Shown here in pieces: positions 6,467 through 11,925 of a stretch of 11,925 nt of DNA. The stretch is from an uncultured Eubacteriales bacterium (lineage in GTDB: Bacteria > Bacillota > Clostridia > Oscillospirales > Acutalibacteraceae). The stretch's first letter is position 1. Every line of letters begins with the position of its first letter. The notes beneath the pieces are model-generated. The model made no database searches. It saw only the letters and a program-made list of their open reading frames with translations, and was not told the DNA's origin. The position numbers and the translations under genes are program-made. The DNA is taken from positions 1 to 11,925 of the forward strand of contig CAKSDF010000045.1 of the NCBI GenBank assembly GCA_934444695.1, given 5' to 3'.

Positions 6467-7060
6467 TTAAAACGACAGTGACTTGAGCTTCTTCCTCGCG
6501 CGGCAAACGGCATTGTCCACCGCCTTTTTGGTTAACGAAAGCTTTGAGGAAATGGCCTCGTAGGTGTTTCCCTTGAGGTAAAGCTTAAAAACGGCAAACT
6601 CGGTTTTTGAAAGGATGCCTTCAAGCTCGCTGTATATTCTTTCCACCGTGTCCTTGGCGATAAGATCGTCCTCGGGAGAAGCTTTGTCGGCGAGGAGTGT
6701 GTCGCCCTGCATTTCATCGATGTAAAGCAGGGAGGACGAAGGGATTTTTTTTGCCGAAAGGGAAGAGCGCACGGCCGAAATAATGTTCCTGTCGATGCAA
6801 AGAAGGGCAAATGTATGGAAGGAGGCGCCCCTGTCGTCGCTGTACGACCGTATGGCACGAAGCAAGCCTATCATTCCTTCCTGGGCCAAATCCTCTTTAT
6901 CGTAACCGTCGGAAAAATATCCTTCAGCGCGGGAAATGACGGTGGGCATATATCTGACGGTCAGCACGGTAAGCGCCGATGGGTTGCCATCCTGTACCGC
7001 TTTAACAAGCTGCTCGTCCGAAAGCTCGGCCTTATTTGTTTTTTTGTCGTCTCTTTGCAT
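6467..7060 (-). CDS. sigH: RNA polymerase sigma factor of the SigH (Spo0H) type
   Basis: 197 residues. Region 2 (about 31-100) contains DLAQEGMIGLLRAIRSY (57-73) and FHTFALLCIDRNIISAV (81-97), the core-binding and -10 recognition segment, in the form typical of SigH ('EDLVQEGMIGL... SF..FA.LCI.RQII.A'). Region 4 (about 143-195) ends in a helix-turn-helix, YEAISSKLSLTKKAVDNAVCRARKKL spanning 167-192. In spore-forming Firmicutes SigH directs early stationary-phase and sporulation genes. At 197 residues it is somewhat shorter than the Bacillus protein, mainly at the N-terminus. CGGAG lies six bases before the ATG. It has its own consensus promoter at 7130-7158. The usual rlmB neighbour seen in many genomes is absent here. 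A related SigH-like sigma of unknown regulon is the main alternative. Confidence 0.82.
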   Translation of the reverse strand: MQRDDKKTNKAELSDEQLVKAVQDGNPSALTVLTVRYMPTVISRAEGYFSDGYDKEDLAQEGMIGLLRAIRSYSDDRGASFHTFALLCIDRNIISAVRSSLSAKKIPSSSLLYIDEMQGDTLLADKASPEDDLIAKDTVERIYSELEGILSKTEFAVFKLYLKGNTYEAISSKLSLTKKAVDNAVCRARKKLKSLSF

Positions 7061-7129
7061 TTTTTTCTCCGAAACAAGGAAAAGAGCATAGATAATGCTA
7101 TTCTGTTACCATCTCTTTAACCTATGGCC

Positions 7130-7158
7130 ATTATACAACAATGTTTATATTTTGTCAA
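7130..7158 (-). promoter_or_regulatory. sigH: Consensus sigma-A promoter for sigH
   Basis: Minus-strand TTGACA (7158-7153), a 17-bp spacer and TATAAT (7135-7130), all perfect. The start is expected near 7123 with a leader of about 60 nt. The AT-rich DNA upstream contains TTTGTCGAT on the plus strand (7206-7214), one base away from the Spo0A-box consensus TTTGTCGAA. Confidence 0.9.
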
Positions 7159-7297
7159 CAATTATTCATCGTTTTAATTGATATTTATTGAATGTATACA
7201 AATATTTTGTCGATTTTGTAATATTGCGAAACGAAAATGTAAAATAATGAAATATAGAGCGCTGCAAATTTACTTTAAAGCAATAAAGCTGGTGAAA

Positions 7298-8929
7298 TTA
7301 TCTTGAAAGGCGGGCGTTGAATCGCTCAATAAGTTTTCTGAAATCTGCCGAAAGATCCCCGTTTTCCGAAAGGGAACTCTGCACCGCATCAAAAACATAG
7401 CGTAAAAGCACGTCTCTTTGTTCAAGATTTGTAATACACTGTGACTGTTCAAGCTGAACGATATAGTTTTTCCAGTTGTCGGTGTTATACAGTTCGTTTG
7501 CCTGAGCCTTTTTGAGGGCAGGAATGGTACTTCTTGCAGAGCAGTATTCGGCGCAGTCTTTTGCCGAAATGGCAAAGTTTTTAACAAAGTCGTAGGCTGC
7601 CTGTTGTTTTTCGGCGTCTCCCGTGTCGGTCACACAAAGAGCCGAAAGTTCAAGAGACGAGACATAATTTTCGTTGATGGCCTTGGAAAGGGGGAAGGAG
7701 GTAAAATTGAATTTTGCCGATGTTCCGAAAAGGTTTTTGTATGAGGTGTTTTTGGCAAATCCAAAGGCGGTCTTTCCGCCGATCAGCTGAGAAAACGTCC
7801 AATCGTCGGAAACAAGCCTGTCGTTTTTAAGTTTTGAAAGGGACTCGATAAATCCTTCATAATCCTGAGCGTCGAAAGCGGCCGACCGGTCTTGTTCAAA
7901 GGTGCATCCGCGGGATCTGACCGACGAGAAGAAAAGCTCTCCTATGGAATCATAGTATTCTTCGCTAAAGGGAATTCCCAAGGGGCAGATGGCGTCGGTT
8001 GCGGAGGCAATCTGCTTGCAGGTATCGGTTAATCGGTCGAAATTGTCGGGCATTTCAAGGCCGAAGGAAGCGAGAATATCGGGATTGGCGGTAAAGCAGG
8101 TCACGGTGCCTTCAAGGGGCAGTCCATATACCTTTTCACCGTTTGAAACGCCGGTAAAACAGGATTCGGTAAAGGATGAGGAAAGCTCCGCTGCGCCGTA
8201 CTCGGAAATATCCTTTATAAGGCCTGCTTTTGCGGCCGAATCGAGATATTTTCCGTCGAGTATTATCGCATCAAAATAATCTCCGCTTTGTTTTTTGTCC
8301 GAAAGGAAATTTATTACCGATGCTCTCTTGTCAAAATCCTTTTCGATAATTGTTATTTTAACGTTGCTGTGTTTTTTCTCGTATTCGGAAGCGGCGTTTG
8401 CAAGAGCCTGACTGCCCGAAGGCGCAAGCAGCTTTATTTCGGTTTTGCCGTCGGTATCCTTGCTTTGGTCGGATTCTTGGCTGTCGGTTTGCGAATCGTC
8501 GATTTGGTTTGATGTGTCACTTTCGGTTACTGCCGAAAGGGCCTTGTCATTTTCGCTGACCGGTACTTTCACGGCCAGTTTAAGAATGGCATTTCCGTCC
8601 TTGTCGTATTTTTCGATCTGTTGACCGTCCTCTATGCGGGCCGACCAATCGGATATCTGTTCACCGTCCTTGGAAAAGAGCTTTAGCGTCTCTCCGCCGA
8701 GGCTGTCGAGGGCGATTTCTCCGCTTTTTCCTTCGATTTCGGCATTGTCGTAAAGATCGGAAAAGTTCCAGTAAAGGTCGGAATCGACGATATAGGTTTT
8801 TTCGGTCTGCTCCGAAATCACCGATTCGGGCTCTGAAGAATCAGAAGGCTGCTCGGGAGTTTTGGAACAAGAAGCAAGAAGCATTATTGCGGTAAAAATG
8901 GCCGCGATTTTTAACATATGTTTTTTCAT
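7298..8929 (-). CDS. Solute-binding-protein-like lipoprotein with extra N-terminal domain
   Basis: 543 residues. A basic start and hydrophobic run end in the lipobox LLASC, giving Cys21 as the lipidated residue, so the protein is anchored outside the membrane. Residues about 45-125 form a separate domain of unknown type (GGETLKLFSKDGEQISDW). A Ser/Asp/Gln-rich linker follows at about 133-162. From about 163 onward the sequence reads like an extracellular ABC solute-binding protein of the sugar-binding (family 1) kind: IKLLAPSGSQALANAASEYEKKHSNVKI, then GKYLDSAAKAGLIKDIS and VYGLPLEG. No permease or ATPase gene is adjacent, so it is an orphan and the ligand is unknown. Its ATG comes two bases after the stop of the upstream membrane-protein gene, with GGTG as the only ribosome site, so translation is probably coupled. 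No terminator is visible after the stop. Confidence 0.82.
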   Translation of the reverse strand: MKKHMLKIAAIFTAIMLLASCSKTPEQPSDSSEPESVISEQTEKTYIVDSDLYWNFSDLYDNAEIEGKSGEIALDSLGGETLKLFSKDGEQISDWSARIEDGQQIEKYDKDGNAILKLAVKVPVSENDKALSAVTESDTSNQIDDSQTDSQESDQSKDTDGKTEIKLLAPSGSQALANAASEYEKKHSNVKITIIEKDFDKRASVINFLSDKKQSGDYFDAIILDGKYLDSAAKAGLIKDISEYGAAELSSSFTESCFTGVSNGEKVYGLPLEGTVTCFTANPDILASFGLEMPDNFDRLTDTCKQIASATDAICPLGIPFSEEYYDSIGELFFSSVRSRGCTFEQDRSAAFDAQDYEGFIESLSKLKNDRLVSDDWTFSQLIGGKTAFGFAKNTSYKNLFGTSAKFNFTSFPLSKAINENYVSSLELSALCVTDTGDAEKQQAAYDFVKNFAISAKDCAEYCSARSTIPALKKAQANELYNTDNWKNYIVQLEQSQCITNLEQRDVLLRYVFDAVQSSLSENGDLSADFRKLIERFNARLSR

Positions 8930-8931
8930 AC

Positions 8932-10218
8932 TTACACCACTGTCTCTCTATTGTTTTGCAAGTCGTTTTGTTTACTGCCGCCGGCAGCATCGGAAGGAAT
9001 GCCGGAAGCAGTTGAATCGCTTGAAACGCTTGAACCGTCTGACCCGTTTGAACCGTTCAGACTGTCCGCGGCATTTGCGCTGCCGTCTAATGAATCGCTG
9101 CCAATGCCGCTTTGGTTGCTTTGGTCGCTGCCATCGAAAAGCTCATCCGTCTTAACCGATTTCCATATGTGGATAAGGCCGGCCTCCTGAAGCTTGGCGA
9201 CGATTATTATCATTATGGGGAAACATATCATACCGAGCAGTCCCACAGTGTTAAGACCGAGATACATAGCCATCAGGGTGACGATGGGAGGCAGTCCCAC
9301 CTGCTTTCCGATGATTTTAGGCTCGATGATGTTTCTGACTACAATTATAAAGACATAAAGAAGTATAAGCTCAAGACCGAGGGTGGAATTGCCGCTGACA
9401 AGCTCTACAATGCCCCAGGGAATGAGCGCCGTACCCGTTCCGAGTACCGGTACAATGTCGAGAATGGCAATAAAGAAGGCAAGCGTCCCGGCATATGGTA
9501 CGCCGAATATGAGAAATCCCACCAAAAGCTCGACAAAAATTATGAGAAAGATTAAAATGTATCCTCTAAGCATCTTCAAAACGTTTTCCATAAAGAGCTG
9601 TTTTGAATGGCGTATGAGATGCTGATTTTTCGGTGAAAACTGCTTTAAAATGAAGGCGGTTATGCGATTGTAATCGTTGGTGATAAAGCAGGATGCAACA
9701 ATGGAAATGATGGTTGTGAGCATCAGCCCGGGAATGTTCGAAATGACGCTCGTTGCAAAGGATGTAACGGCGTTTGAAGCGGCAGATACGCCGTTTTCGG
9801 CCATTGTGAGAGGTGTGCTTCTCAGCGCGTCGGCAAGGCCTTCAGGCAGGGTATCAAGCCAGTCGGAAAGGTTGTCGCTTATGTTCTGGAAGGTTTCCTG
9901 AAACACCGGAATATTGGATTTCATCCAGCCGACAAGGCCGTATACTTCGTTATATATCTTGACCCCGAGGAAGATTATAAGCCCGAATACCAGCACGAGT
10001 ATGAACAGCACGAAAAGCGACGACCAAAGCACCCGGGGAGTGTGGGTATGCTTTGAAAGCCAGCCCACCGGTTTTTGAAGAATGAGGGCGCAAATAAAGC
10101 CGATAAAGAAGGGCAAAAGCCATATGGTCAGGTATTTAAGTACAAAAAAGACAATGGCGCATATCAGCGCGACATACGCCGTATTAACGATGAATTTTCT
10201 TTTTCCGTCAATGGTCAT
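8932..10218 (-). CDS. AI-2E/YtvI-family membrane transporter-like protein
   Basis: 428 residues. About eight membrane segments lie at roughly 12-30, 32-48, 66-88, 162-180, 218-240, 243-275, 278-297 and 310-342, with a long amphipathic extracytoplasmic region between the third and fourth. The blocks DIVPVLGTGTALIPWG (254-269) and EPKIIGKQVGLPP (299-311) are diagnostic of the AI-2E (PerM) family. Characterised members are proposed exporters or ion antiporters, and the Bacillus relative YtvI is linked to sporulation; the substrate here is unknown. Unusually, residues 358-428 form a Ser/Asp/Gly/Asn-rich tail encoded partly by 9-bp DNA repeats. AGGAGG seven bases before the ATG fixes the start. 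It is the first gene of a two-gene unit with the downstream lipoprotein and has a promoter at 10290-10318. Confidence 0.87.
   Translation of the reverse strand: MTIDGKRKFIVNTAYVALICAIVFFVLKYLTIWLLPFFIGFICALILQKPVGWLSKHTHTPRVLWSSLFVLFILVLVFGLIIFLGVKIYNEVYGLVGWMKSNIPVFQETFQNISDNLSDWLDTLPEGLADALRSTPLTMAENGVSAASNAVTSFATSVISNIPGLMLTTIISIVASCFITNDYNRITAFILKQFSPKNQHLIRHSKQLFMENVLKMLRGYILIFLIIFVELLVGFLIFGVPYAGTLAFFIAILDIVPVLGTGTALIPWGIVELVSGNSTLGLELILLYVFIIVVRNIIEPKIIGKQVGLPPIVTLMAMYLGLNTVGLLGMICFPIMIIIVAKLQEAGLIHIWKSVKTDELFDGSDQSNQSGIGSDSLDGSANAADSLNGSNGSDGSSVSSDSTASGIPSDAAGGSKQNDLQNNRETVV
9013..9066 (-). repeat. Nine-bp degenerate tandem repeat in the transporter tail
   Basis: On the plus strand successive units read TCGCTTGAA, ACGCTTGAA, CCGTCTGAC, CCGTTTGAA, CCGTTCAGA: about six degenerate copies with period 9. 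They encode Ser-Asn-Gly/Ser-Asp-Gly-like triplets of the low-complexity tail. Copy number could vary between strains without shifting the frame. Confidence 0.7.
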
Positions 10219-10277
10219 TCGGCCGCCTCCTGAAAAATTAAAAAGAAATTTTATTATGTCGACAAAATATATGTTTA

Positions 10278-10287
10278 CAGTTAACTG
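10278..10287. promoter_or_regulatory. Palindrome at the transporter start site
   Basis: Perfect 10-bp palindrome CAGTTAACTG lying across the transcription start expected from the promoter at 10290-10318, a place where a repressor would block initiation. A second palindrome, TGTCGACA (10257-10264), lies in the leader. No regulator is identified. Confidence 0.4.
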
Positions 10288-10289
10288 AC

Positions 10290-10318
10290 ATTATACAATA
10301 TGTAAGACTTTTTTTCAA
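10290..10318 (-). promoter_or_regulatory. Sigma-A promoter for the transporter-lipoprotein unit
   Basis: Minus-strand TTGAAA (10318-10313), a 17-bp spacer and TATAAT (10295-10290). The -10 box is perfect and the -35 box matches five of six. The start is expected near 10283. Confidence 0.82.
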
Positions 10319-10430
10319 GGGCTTAACGAAATTATGACAATATTTTAAATATATGAATATATAAAAAGCTAAAAATTGGATGCATCAGAAGCTGTACATA
10401 TATTCAGAATGTTATCCGGCAAAAAAGCAT

Positions 10431-10471
10431 AAAAAAAGAGTGTTCACAACGCAAATTCGTTATGAACACTC
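10431..10471 (-). terminator. Terminator of tRNA-Gln
   Basis: A fourteen-bp stem on the minus strand, GAGTGTTCATAACG (10471-10458) with CGTTGTGAACACTC (10451-10438), has one U-G pair and a six-base loop and is followed by seven T (10437-10431). It starts two bases after the tRNA 3' end. Confidence 0.95.
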
Positions 10472-10472
10472 A

Positions 10473-10546
10473 TGGCTGCGGAACTAGGATTTGAACCCAG
10501 ACAAACAGAGTCAGAGTCTGCCGTGCTACCCTTACACAATTCCGCA
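10473..10546 (-). tRNA. tRNA-Gln, anticodon CTG
   Basis: 74 nt including an encoded CCA. The acceptor stem TGCGGAA/TTCCGCA is seven perfect pairs. The D-arm is GTGT/GCAC with loop AAGGGTA. The anticodon stem GCAGA/TCTGT encloses CTCTGAC, so the anticodon is CTG, reading CAG. The T-arm is CTGGG-TTCAAAT-CCTAG, and the discriminator base is G. The U1-A72 first pair and G73 fit glutamine identity. It is a single-tRNA transcription unit with its own promoter and terminator. Confidence 0.96.
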
Positions 10547-10571
10547 ATGTCTCTCAACTGAAAGCTTGACT

Positions 10572-10600
10572 ATTATATATTATTCCCTCTTAAATGTCAA
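10572..10600 (-). promoter_or_regulatory. Consensus promoter for tRNA-Gln
   Basis: Minus-strand TTGACA (10600-10595), a 17-bp spacer and TATAAT (10577-10572), all perfect, 25 bp before the tRNA 5' end. Confidence 0.93.
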
Positions 10601-10693
10601 GCCCTTTTTCGCTCTTTTTTTGAAAAAATGATTTATAATTTTTTCTGCTTAAAATACCGCCGGATTTTGCCCGATTTTTCGGAAAAATAGAGT

Positions 10694-10722
10694 TTGACAA
10701 TTAAAAATGTCGGTGATATAAT
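10694..10722 (+). promoter_or_regulatory. Consensus promoter for the coiled-coil zinc-ribbon gene
   Basis: TTGACA (10694-10699), a 17-bp spacer and TATAAT (10717-10722), all perfect. The start is expected near 10729, leaving a leader of about 37 nt. Confidence 0.92.
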
Positions 10723-10765
10723 TATATGTAGGAATTATCCGTATAATCTTTTTGGAGATGATTTT

Positions 10766-11182
10766 ATGACATTCTTTGATGAATCGGTATCCACTGCAAG
10801 AGATATTTTATCGGCAGGAGCGCAGAAAGCCTCCGAAACAATCGAAATTCAGAAAATCAAAATTGCCATTGCAAGAAAGAAATCTTCCATTAACGCCGCC
10901 CTTAAAAATCTCGGCAAGGCATACTATGACAGCCGCAAAAACGACTGTTCCGCCGCCGGACTTTGCGACAGCGTTGTTGAGGATATAGACCTTAAGGTGG
11001 CCGAGCTTGCCGAGCTTGAGGAAAAGCTGGCCGACGCCAGAAAACTCAAACGCTGCTCCAAATGCGGAAGCAGAAACCGCATTGATGCCTCCTTTTGCAA
11101 CTTTTGTGGCGCCCATCTTGACGATGATATGTTTTGCAGCGGCGACGAGGCTTTTGAAGAGGACAAAAAAGACGCAGAATAA
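10766..11182 (+). CDS. Small coiled-coil protein with C-terminal zinc ribbon
   Basis: 138 residues. Residues about 20-95 are charged and strongly helical (IEIQKIKIAIARKKSSINAA and VEDIDLKVAELAELEEKLAD), consistent with coiled coil. Then comes a zinc ribbon, CSKCGSRNRIDASFCNFCG, with Cys97, Cys100, Cys111 and Cys114, of the zinc_ribbon_2 type. An acidic tail ends the protein. There is no signal peptide or membrane segment. Similar small proteins are common in Clostridia and are of unknown function; a scaffold or nucleic-acid-linked role is conceivable but unsupported. GGAG eight bases before the ATG at 10766 fixes the start. A longer frame opening at 10694 lies inside the promoter and is not used. 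The gene is a single unit with a consensus promoter and a terminator about 105 bp after the stop. Confidence 0.87.
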   Translation: MTFFDESVSTARDILSAGAQKASETIEIQKIKIAIARKKSSINAALKNLGKAYYDSRKNDCSAAGLCDSVVEDIDLKVAELAELEEKLADARKLKRCSKCGSRNRIDASFCNFCGAHLDDDMFCSGDEAFEEDKKDAE

Positions 11183-11185
11183 GAG

Positions 11186-11277
11186 CAATCGGATCGATTG
11201 TGATTAAATGAAATTGCGGAGAGGATCCTGCTGTTTGCGGGATTGCTTTTCTATATTTATTCTGATTACAAACAGCA
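11186..11277 (+). other. Structured 3' region after the coiled-coil zinc-ribbon gene
   Basis: Two inverted repeats lie between the stop codon and the terminator: CAATCG/CGATTG (11186-11191 and 11195-11200, loop GAT), and TGCTGTTTG/CAAACAGCA (11229-11237 and 11269-11277, 31-nt loop). Neither is followed by a T-run. Together they make a folded 3' untranslated region of about 100 nt; a 3'-derived small RNA is possible. Confidence 0.5.
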
Positions 11278-11283
11278 ATGCAT

Positions 11284-11315
11284 AAAGGCGGCAGAGATTC
11301 TCTGCCACCTTTTTT
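11284..11315 (+). terminator. Terminator of the coiled-coil zinc-ribbon gene
   Basis: GGCAGAG (11290-11296) and CTCTGCC (11300-11306) form a stem with loop ATT, extended by AAAGG/CCTTT across one mismatch, and followed by six T (11310-11315). The following 11316-11454 contains no gene or signal that I can support. Confidence 0.85.
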
Positions 11316-11454
11316 ATGCGGATTTATATGTTGTCTCGTGTGTCAGTAAATCGCTGATAGCTGAAATCATATCTGCGGTACTAAACTGTATTTATTATGC
11401 ACACTATTTAATTTTGCTGGTACTTCTAAACATACTACACATATCGATGAATTT

Positions 11455-11483
11455 AAAAACGGCTTCCGAAGAAGCCGTTTTTT
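11455..11483 (-). terminator. Terminator of the aminotransferase gene
   Basis: A perfect 12-bp stem, AAAAACGGCTTC (11455-11466) with GAAGCCGTTTTT (11471-11482). On the minus strand the loop is TTCG closed by C-G, the very stable cUUCGg tetraloop, and the T-run follows, about 55 bp after the aminotransferase stop. The plus strand also carries a T-run, so it may act both ways. Confidence 0.92.
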
Positions 11484-11535
11484 GTTTGTATAAGTTGCTT
11501 AGAGAATGCACCGGAATACGCTGCTGCTTTCTTAC

Positions 11536-11925
11536 TCAGCCGAGAAGCTTTTCGGCAGTGGCAAGCTTGCAGCACAGGGTAAACAGCTGCATGGCGAGAT
11601 CAAGCTCTTCAACCGGCGGGAAAGAGGGAGAAAGACGGATGTTTTTGTTTTCGGGATCCTTTCCGTAGGGGAAGGTAGCGCCTGCGTCGGTAAGCTTTAC
11701 GCCGGCCTGCTCGCAAAGCGAAACAACCTCTTTGGCGCAGCCGTAGTTAAGATCAACGCTGATGAAATAGCCGCCGTTGGGAGCGGTATAGGTTATAATA
11801 TCGTCGTCCGAAAGGTCGTTTTTAAGGTGGTTTAAAACAACCTCAAATCTCGGACGGAGCTTGGAAGCGTGCAGCTTCATATGGTCGAGAATGCCTTTGG
11901 TATTTTTGAAGAAGCAGAGATGTCC
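11536..11925 (-). CDS. PLP-dependent class I/II aminotransferase, C-terminal part
   Basis: The reading frame enters from the right edge without a start; 129 codons and a TGA are visible. The C-terminal small domain is recognisable: HMKLHASKLRPRF, then APNGGYFISVD, GCAKEVVSLCEQAGVKLT, GATFPYGKDPENKNIRLSPS and FPPVEELDLAMQLF. The Arg in NIRLSPS corresponds to the residue that binds the substrate alpha-carboxylate in fold-type I aminotransferases, and GGYF is the usual structural turn. This resembles the Clostridia-type aspartate aminotransferase-like group (Asp_aminotransf, PF12897) rather than classical AspC. The PLP-binding lysine lies outside the window, so activity cannot be judged. The amino donor is probably aspartate or another amino acid, by inference only. 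Confidence 0.88.
   Translation of the reverse strand, partial: GHLCFFKNTKGILDHMKLHASKLRPRFEVVLNHLKNDLSDDDIITYTAPNGGYFISVDLNYGCAKEVVSLCEQAGVKLTDAGATFPYGKDPENKNIRLSPSFPPVEELDLAMQLFTLCCKLATAEKLLG

Noticed and set aside
8862..9190. Arg/Leu-rich open frames on the plus strand across the transporter tail
   Set aside because: They are the reverse reading of the Ser/Asp/Gly-coding 9-bp repeats and lack ribosome sites.
11243..11668. 141-codon open frame on the plus strand
   Set aside because: It runs through two strong terminators and into the antisense of the aminotransferase gene, with no ribosome site at its ATG-like start.

Overview
The window looks like a chromosomal, housekeeping-type segment of an anaerobic Firmicute of class Clostridia, most likely a Ruminococcaceae/Oscillospiraceae-like gut bacterium. 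This rests on MreD/PBP2 and Hsp33 of Gram-positive type, a SigH-type sporulation/stationary-phase sigma factor, a Clostridia-type PLP aminotransferase, strong AGGAGG ribosome sites and near-perfect TTGACA-17-TATAAT promoters. I see no phage, IS element, CRISPR array or rRNA. Family assignments come from reading the translated sequences, not from a search.

Layout. Bases 1-2834 (+) hold the end of a probable mreC, then mreD and the elongation transpeptidase PBP2 (mrdA); the mreD-mrdA gap carries three 43-bp imperfect repeats. Bases 3038-4599 (-) hold a two-gene unit, a cytosolic beta-lactamase-fold serine hydrolase followed, with a 1-base overlap, by MTA/SAH nucleosidase. Divergent from it is hslO (Hsp33, 4748-5632, +). 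The 148-bp spacer between the two carries consensus promoters that face each other, so the two leaders should overlap. A bidirectional terminator separates hslO from a small double zinc-ribbon gene (5838-6119, -). Just upstream of that gene lies a 63-nt tRNA-like element whose 5' end coincides with the start expected from a TATAAT box. Next come sigH (6467-7060, -) with a consensus promoter, then a coupled pair on the minus strand: an AI-2E/YtvI-type membrane protein (8932-10218) followed by a solute-binding-protein-like lipoprotein (7298-8929). A tRNA-Gln(CTG) with its own promoter and terminator (10431-10600, -) and a small coiled-coil/zinc-ribbon gene (10766-11182, +) diverge from each other. 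The right edge holds the C-terminal part of a PLP aminotransferase (-).

Biology. The left end is the cell-elongation module: MreC/MreD membrane scaffold plus the cross-linking enzyme. MTA/SAH nucleosidase recycles S-adenosylmethionine by-products, and Hsp33 is a redox-activated holdase. SigH would control entry into stationary phase. The most unusual items are the tRNA-like leader RNA, the face-to-face promoters of hslO and the hydrolase gene, the repeats in the PBP2 leader, and the transporter/lipoprotein pair whose transporter has a Ser/Asp/Gly/Asn tail built on 9-bp DNA repeats. No clearly new multi-gene system is evident.
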